Assembly (NCBI GenBank): GCA_025934635.1
Contig: JAICWX010000017.1
Location: 1-52,181, forward strand
Length of the DNA: 52,181 nucleotides
Reading direction: 5' to 3'
Source of the DNA: Streptosporangiaceae bacterium
GTDB lineage: Bacteria > Actinomycetota > Actinomycetes > Streptosporangiales > Streptosporangiaceae
Both the position numbers and the translations under genes were made by a program. Shown in pieces: positions 35,530-43,869 of the stretch. A model generated the notes under the pieces. The model made no database searches and had not been told where the DNA came from. It saw only the letters and a list, made by a program, of their open reading frames with translations. Every line of letters begins with the position of its first letter. The stretch's first letter is position 1.

Positions 35530-36138
35530 TCAGGAACCGGAGCTGACGCGCGGGCGGACGGGCGAGACGCCGGCCATCACGAAGTCGGCGAGCTCGGTCA
35601 CCAGGCTCGCCGACGGGCAGCCCGGCCGGACCCGGAACCAGGCCGGGATGTAGGCCAGGATGCCCACGATGCAGTGGTGGATCATGGCCACGTCCAGGTC
35701 GCGGAACTCGCCTGCCGCGATGCCCTCCATGAGCAGCTGCTCGGCGAACGTCCGGTACTGCACGATCCGCTTCCGCAGGTCGGCAGCCTGCTCCGGGGGC
35801 AGGTTCTTCTCGATCCAGGGCAGCTCCTGGAAGAACACCACGACGTCATCGTGGGCGCCGGCTACGTGCTCGGCTTGGAGCCGGACGAGCTCGCGCAGCC
35901 GCTCGGCCGGCGAGCCGCACGCCGGGACCTGGGCGAGCAGGCCGAGGGTGACATCGAGCTGATCGGAGAGCAGTTCGTACAAGATCGCGCTCTTGGACGG
36001 GTAGTAGTGATACAGCGTGCCCTTGTTGAGCCCGACCTCGTCGGCAAGCACGTCCATGGTGGCCGAGCTGTACCCGTGTTCCCGGAACAGCCGGGCGGCG
36101 GTGGCACGCACGTCCGCTCGCCGGGAAATCCTCGGCAT
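35530..36138 (-). CDS. TetR-family transcriptional regulator
   Basis: The 202-residue TetR regulator has an HTH at residues 10-50 (RATAARLFREHGYSSATMDV, LADEVGLNKGTLYHYYPSK). The C-terminal ligand domain resembles KstR2-like regulators (LVRLQAEHVAGAHDDVVVFF, VGILAYIPAWFR). It stands alone between the sigma gene and AMP nucleosidase. Its target may be its own promoter, where nested inverted repeats occur at 36192-36228. Confidence 0.93.
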   Translation of the reverse strand: MPRISRRADVRATAARLFREHGYSSATMDVLADEVGLNKGTLYHYYPSKSAILYELLSDQLDVTLGLLAQVPACGSPAERLRELVRLQAEHVAGAHDDVVVFFQELPWIEKNLPPEQAADLRKRIVQYRTFAEQLLMEGIAAGEFRDLDVAMIHHCIVGILAYIPAWFRVRPGCPSASLVTELADFVMAGVSPVRPRVSSGS

Positions 36139-36191
36139 CCTGCTTTACCTTCCGCCTGCTGGCTAATAACGCGTCATGCTATCGGGCACCC

Positions 36192-36228
36192 GTGACATAC
36201 ACAGCGTCTCCCGCTGTCAATGCGTCAC
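36192..36228. promoter_or_regulatory. Nested inverted repeat upstream of tetR
   Basis: Inner arms ACAGCG (36201-36206) and CGCTGT (36212-36217), outer arms GTGAC (36192-36196) and GTCAC (36224-36228). It lies 54 bases upstream of the TetR start, suited to an autoregulatory operator. The element also separates the gene from the 3' end of AMP nucleosidase. Confidence 0.45.
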
Positions 36229-36319
36229 ATGAGACATGGCCGGAGTGAGCGCAGCCGCACCTCGATGTCCGGCCGGGTCGCTCGTGCTGCCGCGGGCCCG
36301 TTCCGCAACGCCCGAGCGG

Positions 36320-37570
36320 CTAGGGATCGGTCATGCCGAGCAGGGGCTCGTCGGCGGAACGGAGGTCGGCCGCCGGCAGGCCACCGGGGTACAGCTGCCT
36401 GACCTTCTCGGTGACCGAGATGGCGATCTCGACATGCTGGCGGCGGCTGGCAGCGTAAAAGCTCTGGGCGTCGGCGCTGAGCTTAGGCTGGGCGTGCAGC
36501 GGCTTGTCGCTGACAGCCAGCAGGGTGGCGGTGGGGATCCGGTAGCGGAATCCGTTCGCGGCCACGGTCGCGGACTCCATGTCGACGGCGAGGGCGCGCG
36601 ACTGCCGGAGGCGGGCTTCGGTCAGGTCGAGGTGCAGCTCCCAGTTCCGGTTCGCGGTGGTGTAGACGATTCCCATCCGGCCGCGCAGGCTCCGGGCGGT
36701 CAGCTCGCCGAGCAGCAGCGTGTTCAGCGTGTGGTTCGACACGACCGGGACGCTCAGCGGCAGCATGTCGTCCAGGACGCCGTCGTCGCGCACGTAGGCG
36801 GCCGCCAGCACCAGGTCCCCGATTTCCTGATGGTTGCGCAGGCCGGCGCAGTGCCCGATCATCAGCATCAGGTCCGGGCGGAGCACGGCGAGGTGGTCGG
36901 TGATCGTCTTGGCGTTGGACGGCCCGACCCCGATGTTCACGATGGTCACGCCCGAACGGCCGGGCAGCATGTAGTGCCATGCGGGCATCTGGCGGCCATC
37001 GGAGTCCGGGCCGGCACATCCTGGCAGGGCGGCGCGGAACTCATCCACGTGCCAGCTGTAGTTCGTCAGCAGCACGTACCGCTGGAACGACTCGGCGGGT
37101 GTCCCGGTGTAGTGCCGGAGCCGGTCGATCGACAGCGCCATCCGTTCCGGCGCGAACAGGAACAGCTTCTTGCGCCGCAGATCCCAGCGAGTCTCGTCGA
37201 CCGCGCGGGCCAGGCCCGGGTCACGCAGGTCCAGCGCTTCGCGCCCGGCGCAGACCGAGATCTGAGCGCCCCGGGCGGCCAGCCGGCCCAGTTCCCGTTC
37301 CAGGTACCAGCGAATGGCGGCGGGGCAGGCGAACTCACCCTCCAGGACCGGGTTGGGGACTGACCAGGGCCGCTTCACGGTCAGCCGCGGGTAGCGGCCG
37401 TCCTGGTCAGCGGCTTCCATAGCGTCACACAGCCGCTGGATCTCCGCTTCGTGCTCGCGGTCCGGGGTGGCCGCGAAGTCCGCTGTCAAGGTCACCCCGT
37501 CATCATGCCAGGGCGGCGCAGCAGGCTTCGTGTGTAGCTCTTCCGCGCTGAGCGTGTCCGCTAACAGCAT
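36320..37570 (-). CDS. amn: AMP nucleosidase
   Basis: The 416-residue protein has the N-terminal AMNp domain (KRPWSVPNPVLEGEFACPAA, AIRWYLERELGRLAARGAQI) and then a PNP_UDP fold with NIGVGPSNAKTITDHLAVLR, MIGHCAGLRNHQE and the ribose/base-contact Glu in ALAVDMESATVAANG. It hydrolyses AMP to adenine and ribose-5-phosphate, tuning the adenylate pool. It is shorter than the enterobacterial enzyme (about 480). ATG 37570 lies inside a palindromic repeat and has no ribosome site, so the true start may lie a little downstream. Confidence 0.92.
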   Translation of the reverse strand: MLLADTLSAEELHTKPAAPPWHDDGVTLTADFAATPDREHEAEIQRLCDAMEAADQDGRYPRLTVKRPWSVPNPVLEGEFACPAAIRWYLERELGRLAARGAQISVCAGREALDLRDPGLARAVDETRWDLRRKKLFLFAPERMALSIDRLRHYTGTPAESFQRYVLLTNYSWHVDEFRAALPGCAGPDSDGRQMPAWHYMLPGRSGVTIVNIGVGPSNAKTITDHLAVLRPDLMLMIGHCAGLRNHQEIGDLVLAAAYVRDDGVLDDMLPLSVPVVSNHTLNTLLLGELTARSLRGRMGIVYTTANRNWELHLDLTEARLRQSRALAVDMESATVAANGFRYRIPTATLLAVSDKPLHAQPKLSADAQSFYAASRRQHVEIAISVTEKVRQLYPGGLPAADLRSADEPLLGMTDP

Positions 37571-37590
37571 TGATGGAGCATCGATGCCGC
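37560..37590. repeat. Palindromic element, third copy, over the amn start
   Basis: GCTAAC (37560-37565), then CATTGATG-GAG-CATCGATG (37568-37586), then CCGC. Aligned in the same orientation with 31508-31541 it keeps the GCTAAC flank, both half-sites and the CGC that follows. It covers the first codon of amn and lies 66 bases upstream of the lipoprotein gene at 37652, so it sits between divergent genes. Confidence 0.65.
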
Positions 37591-37651
37591 TGGGATACGC
37601 CCTCGCCGCTCAGCACCCCGCGCGGCCAAAGCGGGGTGGCAGACTTGCGTT

Positions 37652-38245
37652 ATGTACCCGACGGGGCGAGGCTGGGCTCTCCTTCCCGCGGCCGTGACCG
37701 CGATGCTGCTTGCTGGCTGCACGGGTACCAGCGTCGCGCCGGGGCCCGGGACAGCCGCTCCGGCAACGTCGTCAGCGGCGCCGGCCGGTGAAACCGCGCT
37801 GGCGTGCGGCGACTACATAGACGGCAACGCCTCGGCGGCGCCGTTTCAGGTCGTGCTGGGCGTGGTCGGGCTTCCGGCCAGTCCCCGGTACCCGGCGCTG
37901 GGAACATCGCTGTCCGGCGACGGCAGCGGGGCGCCGCGGCTGTTCGCGAAGACGGGCCTGGTGATCAGGCCGGGCACCACGTTCGAACTCATTGTTCCCG
38001 CCCGTTCCACCAATCGGCTGAGCATCGGGTGGGGCAAGCCGGGCAAGCCGAGTCATCGGATCATGGTCAGCAACTGCCCTGACCCGGGCCACGGGTGGCT
38101 GGCCTACGCGGGCGGGTACTGGATCGATCACCCGGCCTGCGTGCCGATCATCGTCAGGGCAGGCGGCAGACAGCAGACGGTGCACATCGGCATCGGAACG
38201 CCGTGCCCTGGCCAGCGACCGCCGCAAGGGCCGAGCCAAAGCTAG
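37652..38245 (+). CDS. Putative lipoprotein, 197 residues
   Basis: A lipoprotein signal is clear: WALLPAAVTAMLLAGC with lipidated Cys at about 23, then a Pro/Ala/Ser linker. The mature part is small and beta-rich (FQVVLGVVGLPASPRYPALG, FELIVPARSTNRLSIGWG) and contains Cys residues near 52, 140, 160 and 180 that could pair. Such proteins occur in actinomycetes with no known function. It converges on the next gene with 8 bases between stops. Confidence 0.78.
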   Translation: MYPTGRGWALLPAAVTAMLLAGCTGTSVAPGPGTAAPATSSAAPAGETALACGDYIDGNASAAPFQVVLGVVGLPASPRYPALGTSLSGDGSGAPRLFAKTGLVIRPGTTFELIVPARSTNRLSIGWGKPGKPSHRIMVSNCPDPGHGWLAYAGGYWIDHPACVPIIVRAGGRQQTVHIGIGTPCPGQRPPQGPSQS

Positions 38246-38253
38246 CCGGTGAC

Positions 38254-38747
38254 TCAGTCTCCGTACTTGCGGCGGATACTGCGGGCACCGTACTGACCGG
38301 GGGGTCAGGCAGACCGGGCACGCACATGGACGGCGGCCGTGAGCACCCGGGAAGTAACGCCAGCCGACCGGCCCGGCCAGCGGGCGGATCGCGTGAACCT
38401 CCCGCGCAGCCACTGCCCTGGCCAGGAAGACCTCCCAGGCGCGCGTCGTCAAGCCCGGCAATCAGCGCGACCGCCTGCGCGGCAGCGCATTCGCGGAGTC
38501 CGTCGCCGGAATAATGGCCTACCGTGACCGGCTCGTCGCCGGGCACTTTGAGGTGAACCGCAGCCAGCACCCGGCCCCGGCCCTGGACCAGCTCACGCGC
38601 CCACCGATGCGAGAGCGCGAACGACGGCAGCAGCGCGCTGCAGTACACGCCGCGCACGCCCGTGCGGCTGACACTGGCGGCCGCGATGCCAGCCCGCCTG
38701 ATACGGGCGGCGTTCCGCGCCGGTGTCAGGTGCAGCAGGCTAGCCAC
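38254..38747 (-). pseudogene. Conserved hypothetical protein, broken by two indels
   Basis: From GTG 38747: MASLLHLTPARNAARIRRAG, RTGVRGVYCSALLPSF, VHLKVPGDEPVTVGHY. After AGLDDAR the frame shifts (in GCGCGC, around 38450) to WEVFLARAVAAREVHAIRPL then GWRYFPGAHGRRPCACPVCL with a Cys-x-Cys-x-x-Cys. It shifts again in the CCCCCC run near 38300 to GQYGARSIRRKYGD, stopping at TGA 38256-38254. Joined, this is a full-length member of a widespread actinomycete family of unknown function with a metal-like CxCxxC. That two indels restore a complete protein suggests base-call errors; if the bases are right, it is a pseudogene. Confidence 0.78.
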
Positions 38748-38786
38748 GTCCGCGATCGTACGCGGGCGAACATTGCCTGATAGGCA

Positions 38787-39503
38787 CTAGCGCTCGGCGG
38801 CCACGGTGCGGGTTTCCCGGTAGCGGGCCATCAGGGCCCGCGGGGCGGGAACGTCCGGCGGGACCTCGGGGACGGCGCCGCGCAGGAAGCTGCGGATCGA
38901 GTCGGCGAACAGTTCCTCGGCGGTGCGCGTGTTCGCGGCCAGGGCCTCGGCGAGCATCGGCTCGGCGCCGGCGTCGACGTTGGCGAACACCTGCCCGGCC
39001 CGGGCCGGGCCCTTGGCCGCCTCGGCCAGGGAGGCGCCGAGCGTGAGGGTGTCCAGCCCGTCGATGACGCCGATCCGCGCCTCCGGCGGGACGCCGACCG
39101 CGGCCAGGATCTGCACGCCGAGCTCGTAATTCCAGATCACCACGTCCCGGGGCATGAACTCGAGCAGGATCGGGGCCGCGTTGCGGTGATGCAGCACGGC
39201 CCGGCGGAACGACAGGCTGATCCCGACCAGCCAGTCGACCCAGGTGGGGCAGGAGGCCAGGTCGGGGACCCGGCTTTCCAGCACGATGGCGCGGGCCACC
39301 GTGCGGAGGATGTCGGCCCGGTCGCGGAAGTGGTAGTACAGCGACGGCGTCTGGACGCTGAGCTCGCGGGCCAGCCGGGGCAGGCTGAACGCGTCGAGGC
39401 CGTCGCTGTCGATGATGCGCAGCGACGCCTCCACGACCGCGTCGCGGCTGATCAGCGGGCTCGAGGGGCGGGGCACAGTTTTGATTATCCCGCCCAGTCC
39501 CAC
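38787..39503 (-). CDS. TetR-family regulator divergent from the Rieske operon
   Basis: The 238-residue regulator has an HTH near residues 20-65 (LISRDAVVEASLRIIDSDGL, LPRLARELSVQTPSLYYHFR) and a TetR_C-type ligand domain. GTG 39503 has AAGGG upstream; a start at GTG about 9 codons later is possible. It is divergent from the Rieske oxygenase with 89 bases between starts, and a dyad at 39548-39564 lies in that gap. It probably represses the catabolic operon until a substrate or acyl-CoA intermediate binds. Confidence 0.93.
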   Translation of the reverse strand: MGLGGIIKTVPRPSSPLISRDAVVEASLRIIDSDGLDAFSLPRLARELSVQTPSLYYHFRDRADILRTVARAIVLESRVPDLASCPTWVDWLVGISLSFRRAVLHHRNAAPILLEFMPRDVVIWNYELGVQILAAVGVPPEARIGVIDGLDTLTLGASLAEAAKGPARAGQVFANVDAGAEPMLAEALAANTRTAEELFADSIRSFLRGAVPEVPPDVPAPRALMARYRETRTVAAER

Positions 39504-39547
39504 CCAATCCCTTCTCGGCTCTTCCCAATCCCCCAGCGATCGCGTAA

Positions 39548-39564
39548 ATCTAAAGGCTATAGAT
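39548..39564. promoter_or_regulatory. TetR operator candidate between the divergent promoters
   Basis: ATCTA (39548-39552) and TAGAT (39560-39564) are arms of a 17-base dyad with a 7-base centre; flanking A/T pairs extend it loosely. It overlaps a -10-like TATAGAT (39558-39564) about 30 bases before the Rieske start. It is the only AT-rich dyad in this gap. Confidence 0.6.
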
Positions 39565-39592
39565 ATTGCCGTCCGGGCACCAGGAGGTCCTG

Positions 39593-40765
39593 ATGACGCC
39601 GACCGCCATCGCCACCCGCAGCGACCGCATCCAGCGGACCCTGGAGCACCTCCGCCACGGCAGCACCGACACGGTTGACCAGATCGTCCCGTTCGGCCCC
39701 GGCCAGTACACCGACCCGGAGCTGGCGCAGCGGGAACGGGAGCTGGTGTTCGGCCGGGTCCCGTCGATCGTGGCCCACGCCAGCGAGCTGCCGGAACCGA
39801 ACGACTTCATCACGCTGACGATGCCGCGGAACCGGGTGATCGTGGCCCGGCAGGGCGACGGCTCGGTCAGGGCCTTCGTGAACGTGTGCCGGCACCGCGG
39901 GGCGATGCTCGAGGAGCAGGCGAGCGGGCGCTGCCGGCTGTTCTCCTGCGGGTACCACCGGTGGTCCTACAACATCGACGGATCGCTGCGCGCGATCACC
40001 CGGGAGAACACGTTCGGCGAGGTGGACCGGTCGCAGCACGGGCTGATCGAGCTGCCCGCGCAGGAGCGGCACGGCCTGATCTGGATGGTCGACCGGGCGG
40101 GGGCGCCGATCGACGTGGCCGCCTGGCTGGGCCCGGAGATGGACGAGATCCTGGCCGGGTACCAGCTCGGCGAGCTGACCGCCTTCCATTCCGAGGGGTT
40201 CGACGAGCCGGCCAACTGGAAGCTCATGCAGGACGCGTTCGTGGACAACTACCACATCCAGTACGCGCACCCGAACACGGCGGGCAAGCACATTCACACC
40301 AACGTGCAGACGGTGGAGGACTTCGGGCGGCACGCCCGGATGGTGAGCCCGCGTAAGGCCATCGACCGCTGGCTCGAGGAGGACCCCGGCGAGACGGACC
40401 TCGGCCCGTACGTCACCGAGGGGCACTACCTGCTGCCGAACAGCACGCTGCTGCGCCAGCCGGACGACCACTTCGAGCTGCTGACGTTCCGGCCGCACCC
40501 GTCAGAGCCGGGGCGCTGCCGGATGGAGATGCGACTGCTGGTCCCGCCGCTGGAGGCCAGCGGGATGACGCCGGAACGCTACGAGCGGGTGTGGGAGAAG
40601 AACTGGTCGATCCTGCTGGCGGTGCTGCACGAGGAGGACTTCCCGCTGCTGCGCAGCTCGCAGGACGGGCTGGCCAGCGCCGACGCGGGCGGCATGCTGC
40701 TGGGGCACAACGAGGTGGTCAACCAGATCTTCCACCGGGAACTGAGCAAGCTGCTCGAGGCGTAG
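39593..40765 (+). CDS. Rieske non-heme iron oxygenase, terminal subunit
   Basis: The 390-residue enzyme has Rieske ligands Cys99-x-His101 (VCRHRG) and Cys119-x-x-His122 (SCGYHRWSY). The catalytic mononuclear-iron region reads QDAFVDNYHIQYAHPNT, with the bridging Asp and facial His residues. This is the PobA/KshA/CntA-like alpha-subunit type. ATG 39593 follows AGGAGG by 6 bases. No ferredoxin or reductase gene is adjacent, so electrons must come from elsewhere. It opens the catabolic gene set 39593-45777 and probably hydroxylates or demethylates the substrate first. Confidence 0.95.
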   Translation: MTPTAIATRSDRIQRTLEHLRHGSTDTVDQIVPFGPGQYTDPELAQRERELVFGRVPSIVAHASELPEPNDFITLTMPRNRVIVARQGDGSVRAFVNVCRHRGAMLEEQASGRCRLFSCGYHRWSYNIDGSLRAITRENTFGEVDRSQHGLIELPAQERHGLIWMVDRAGAPIDVAAWLGPEMDEILAGYQLGELTAFHSEGFDEPANWKLMQDAFVDNYHIQYAHPNTAGKHIHTNVQTVEDFGRHARMVSPRKAIDRWLEEDPGETDLGPYVTEGHYLLPNSTLLRQPDDHFELLTFRPHPSEPGRCRMEMRLLVPPLEASGMTPERYERVWEKNWSILLAVLHEEDFPLLRSSQDGLASADAGGMLLGHNEVVNQIFHRELSKLLEA

Positions 40766-40775
40766 CGGAGCGTCC

Positions 40776-41429
40776 ATGGAATTGCCACTGGCGAGCCTGC
40801 GGGTGCTCGACCTCACCGAGGGGGACGCCCAGTACTGCGGGCGCTACCTGGCCGCTGCGGCCGGGCAGGCTGAACTGCTGCGCCTGGCCGGGACGGCGGA
40901 CATCGTCCTCGAGTCGTCCAGCCACGCGCAGGCCGGGCTGGGGCTGGACCTTCGCTGCGAGCCGGGCCGCGTGGCCGTGGTGATCGGGCGGGCGCGTTCA
41001 GGGCACGGGGCGGCGGTTGAGGTCGCGCAGGCAGATGTGGCAGTCATGTACCTGGGGCCGGTGCCGGCCAGCCTGGGCGCTGACGGCGGCTCCCCCGGCG
41101 AGACGGCCCGGGTGCTGCCGTGCGCGGGCGACGACGAATGGTGTGTCATCGATGTGCGCGATGACGGGGACCGGACTCGTTCGGCGGCTTTGGTTGGTGG
41201 AACTGACCTGGCCCGGTGGACCTCGGCGCGCCGTCCCGATGAAGTCATGGCCGCCGTGCAGGCGGCGGGCGTGCCTGCCGGGAGCATGCGGCGGCTGCCG
41301 GAGCTGCTGACCGCCCCCGTCCCGGGTGAGCACACCCGGGACATCGGCCGGACCCTGCTCGGCCTGTCCCCCGCCGACATCGACCGCCTGGTCCACGATG
41401 GCGTCCGCCAGGAAGGAAGCGCGACATGA
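40776..41429 (+). CDS. Miniature CaiB/BaiF CoA-transferase-like protein
   Basis: 217 residues against about 380-400 for the family. The N-terminus LASLRVLDLTEGDAQYCGRY matches family III CoA-transferases. DIVLESSSHAQAGLGLDL corresponds to the segment near residue 100 of relatives. DDEWCVIDVRDD and DEVMAAVQAAGVPAGSMRRL correspond to the C-terminal part. The stretch that carries the catalytic Asp is missing, and so are parts of the knot. GGAG precedes ATG 40776 and the gene overlaps the ligase by ATGA. It is either a non-catalytic binding or scaffold protein, or a collapsed gene kept in frame. Confidence 0.75.
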   Translation: MELPLASLRVLDLTEGDAQYCGRYLAAAAGQAELLRLAGTADIVLESSSHAQAGLGLDLRCEPGRVAVVIGRARSGHGAAVEVAQADVAVMYLGPVPASLGADGGSPGETARVLPCAGDDEWCVIDVRDDGDRTRSAALVGGTDLARWTSARRPDEVMAAVQAAGVPAGSMRRLPELLTAPVPGEHTRDIGRTLLGLSPADIDRLVHDGVRQEGSAT

Positions 41430-42955
41430 CGGAACTCGTCACTGACGGACTCGGTTACTGGGCCCGGCAGGCGCCGGGCCGCCCGGCCATCGTCTTCGAC
41501 GGCACCGACCGCGTCGACTACCAGACCCTCGACCGGTGGACCGACGCCGCGGCGCACCACCACGCCGGCGCGGGGCTGCGGGCCGGGGACCGGATCGGCA
41601 TCATCGGGGACAACAGCCTGGAATGGGTGGTCGCCGCGATCGGCGCGCTCAAGCTGGGTGCGGTCGTGGTGCCGCTCAATAACCGGTTCACCCCGGACGA
41701 GCTGCGCTACCTGGTGGACGACGCCGGGCCGGTGATGGTGCTCGCCGACCAGGACCACCGGGAGCGGATGATCGCGGCGCTGGACCGCTCCCCCGCCGCC
41801 GACGTCGCGCTGCGGCCGCTGGCCGCGTTCACCGCCCGGCGGGACGAGCGGCCCGGGCCGGTTCCCCGCCCGGCGGCGGGACCGGATGACATCACCCAGA
41901 TCGTGTACACCAGCGGGACCAGCTCGCGGCCCAAGGGCGTGCTGTTCACCCACCGGTCCACGTTCAACCTGATCGCCGACTTCGCCTTCGCCGAGCCCGC
42001 GCTGCGGCCCGGAGCGCGGATGATCTACGTGCTGTCGATGTCCGGCGCGCCCGGCCTGCTGTGGCACGTCCTGCACCCGCTGACCCGGGGCCTGTCGATC
42101 TTCTACGAACGCGGCTTCGAGCCCGCCCGCACGCTGCGCCGGCTGGAGGAGGAGAAGATCCAGATCATGGCGGGCGTGCCGGTCCTGTTCGAGCAGATGG
42201 CCAAGCAGCCCGGTTTCGCCGATGCCGACCTGTCGTCGCTGGAGCTGGTGACCATCGCCGGGGCCCGGGCGCCGGTGCCGGTCATCCGGGCCTGGCTGGA
42301 CAAGGGCGTCCTGCTCCGGCAGGCCTACGGCATGACCGAGCTGGGCGGCATCTCCTCCCTCAACCCGCCGGAGCAGGCCGTGGACCGGCCCGAGTCGATC
42401 GGCCGGGGGACAGTGTTCACCCGGCACCGGGTGGTCCGGCCGGACGGGACGGACTGCGACGCCGAGGAGCCGGGCGAGATCATCGTGGCCGGTCCCGGCG
42501 TCACGCCCGGCTACTGGCACAACGAGGCCGCCTACGCCGAGGCCATGCGGGACGGCTGGTTCCACAGCGGCGACGTCGGCATCAGGGACGCCGACGGGTA
42601 CATCCGGATGGTCGACCGGCTCAAGGACATCATCATCACCGGCGGGTACAACGTGGCGCCGGGCGAGATCGAGGCCGTGATCAGCGAGCTGCCACAGGTC
42701 GTCGAGGTGTGCGTGGTGTCCGCGGCCGACGCGAAGTTCGGCGAGGCGCCGGCCGCCGTCATCTACGCGACCGAGCCGGTGACGGCCGGGCAGGTCACCG
42801 CGCACTGCCGGGAGCGGCTGGCCGGGTACAAGGTCCCGCGGCACGTGATCGTCGAGGCCGAGCCGCTCGAGCGGATGGCGAGCGGGAAGATCGCCCGCCG
42901 CAAGATCAGGGACGCGCACCCCGAGCTGGCGGCGGACGCGCAGCCGGTCAGATGA
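41426..42955 (+). CDS. Acyl-CoA synthetase (FadD-like, AMP-binding)
   Basis: The 509-residue ANL-family ligase has P-loop IVYTSGTSSRPKGV near 160, A5 motif RQAYGMTELGG, A7 GWFHSGDVGIRD, A8 RLKDIIITGGYNVAPGEIE and the catalytic Lys in MASGKIARRKI. It joins a carboxylic acid to CoA through an acyl-adenylate. The context (Rieske oxygenase, DUF35 and thiolase-like genes) suggests a steroid side chain, terpenoid or aromatic acid. It is coupled on both sides by ATGA overlaps. Confidence 0.96.
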   Translation: MTELVTDGLGYWARQAPGRPAIVFDGTDRVDYQTLDRWTDAAAHHHAGAGLRAGDRIGIIGDNSLEWVVAAIGALKLGAVVVPLNNRFTPDELRYLVDDAGPVMVLADQDHRERMIAALDRSPAADVALRPLAAFTARRDERPGPVPRPAAGPDDITQIVYTSGTSSRPKGVLFTHRSTFNLIADFAFAEPALRPGARMIYVLSMSGAPGLLWHVLHPLTRGLSIFYERGFEPARTLRRLEEEKIQIMAGVPVLFEQMAKQPGFADADLSSLELVTIAGARAPVPVIRAWLDKGVLLRQAYGMTELGGISSLNPPEQAVDRPESIGRGTVFTRHRVVRPDGTDCDAEEPGEIIVAGPGVTPGYWHNEAAYAEAMRDGWFHSGDVGIRDADGYIRMVDRLKDIIITGGYNVAPGEIEAVISELPQVVEVCVVSAADAKFGEAPAAVIYATEPVTAGQVTAHCRERLAGYKVPRHVIVEAEPLERMASGKIARRKIRDAHPELAADAQPVR

Positions 42956-43869
42956 TCACCTGCTCCTGGCGGACTGCTTTCGCGCCCGATGAGGAACGTG
43001 AGGTCGGCGAGATGTTGGCTTCGGCGGCCGAGGCGGACGCCGGGGCGGGCTTCCCGGCGGTCAGCCTGAGCCAGCCGTATCCGGGCGACGCGCGGCACCT
43101 GGTGGTGCGGCTGCTGCCGGACGGGCGTTCGGGGCATGAGGATTCGTCGCCGGTGACGGCCTACATGCGGGTCGAGCCTGATCCGGAGGGAGGGGCGGCT
43201 GTTGTTCGGTACGTCGTGCGGCCGGAGTTCCGGTCACGGGGCATCTCTACCTTGCTGGCGGAGACGATCGGCCTTGATGTGCGGGCCGACGGAGGATGGG
43301 CGGGTACCGGGGCCCCGGCGCTGCGGGTCTGGGCGCGCGGTGATCATCCGGCGGCCCAGCGGATGGCCCGGCGGTTCGAGTGCGCGGAGGTGCGGACGGC
43401 CCGCCGCCAGTGGCAGCTGCTCGCCCCGCTGCGGGACCCTGTGTTGTCTTCCGGTCCTGTCCCCCGGCCGGCTGTCGACGTGGCGGAACTGGCGGCGGCG
43501 GCTGCGCTGCGGCGGCGGCCGGATGAGCCGGCTGATCACTTCAAGGTTCTGGTGGCCGGGCCGGATGTCGCGGGGGCGGTCTGGTATGACCCGCGGGCGG
43601 GCGAGCGCACCGAGTACGGCACCGCGGGACGGATCGTCGCGGTGCTGGCCGCGCCGGGCCAGGACGAGGTCCGGGCTTCGCTGGTCGCCGCGGCCATGAC
43701 GGCCCTGCGGGAGGGCGGGCTCCGGGTCGCCGCGATCGCCGTTGACGCCGAGGATCGGGCGCTGGCCCGTTCCTGCCGCCTGCTCGGCTTCCGGCACGAC
43801 CGGACCGATGTCGAGTACACCGTCGGCCCTGCTGGCCTCGCTTCCGCGGAGGTGACCGCCGATGACTGA
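42952..43869 (+). CDS. Tandem GNAT acetyltransferase, MshD-like
   Basis: The 305-residue protein, close in length to mycothiol synthase (about 315), seems to hold two GNAT folds. The first contains VVRYVVRPEFRSRGISTLLA with a weak acetyl-CoA loop and RVWARGDHPAAQRMARRF. The second covers the C-terminal third (GRIVAVLAAPGQDEVRASLV, CRLLGFRHDRTDVEYTV). MshD acetylates cysteine-glucosamine-inositol in mycothiol synthesis. Here the gene lies inside a catabolic operon, overlapping neighbours on both sides, so it more likely acetylates a pathway intermediate, or is a paralogue with a new role. Confidence 0.75.
   Translation: MITCSWRTAFAPDEEREVGEMLASAAEADAGAGFPAVSLSQPYPGDARHLVVRLLPDGRSGHEDSSPVTAYMRVEPDPEGGAAVVRYVVRPEFRSRGISTLLAETIGLDVRADGGWAGTGAPALRVWARGDHPAAQRMARRFECAEVRTARRQWQLLAPLRDPVLSSGPVPRPAVDVAELAAAAALRRRPDEPADHFKVLVAGPDVAGAVWYDPRAGERTEYGTAGRIVAVLAAPGQDEVRASLVAAAMTALREGGLRVAAIAVDAEDRALARSCRLLGFRHDRTDVEYTVGPAGLASAEVTADD

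Noticed and set aside
30243..38245. Secondary-metabolite gene cluster
   Set aside because: A BVMO and an ABM fragment occur, but no PKS, NRPS, terpene synthase or RiPP core genes were found.
40844..42919. Minus-strand frame of 691 codons across the CaiB-like and FadD genes
   Set aside because: Antisense to two clear genes, no recognisable motif, no ribosome site.
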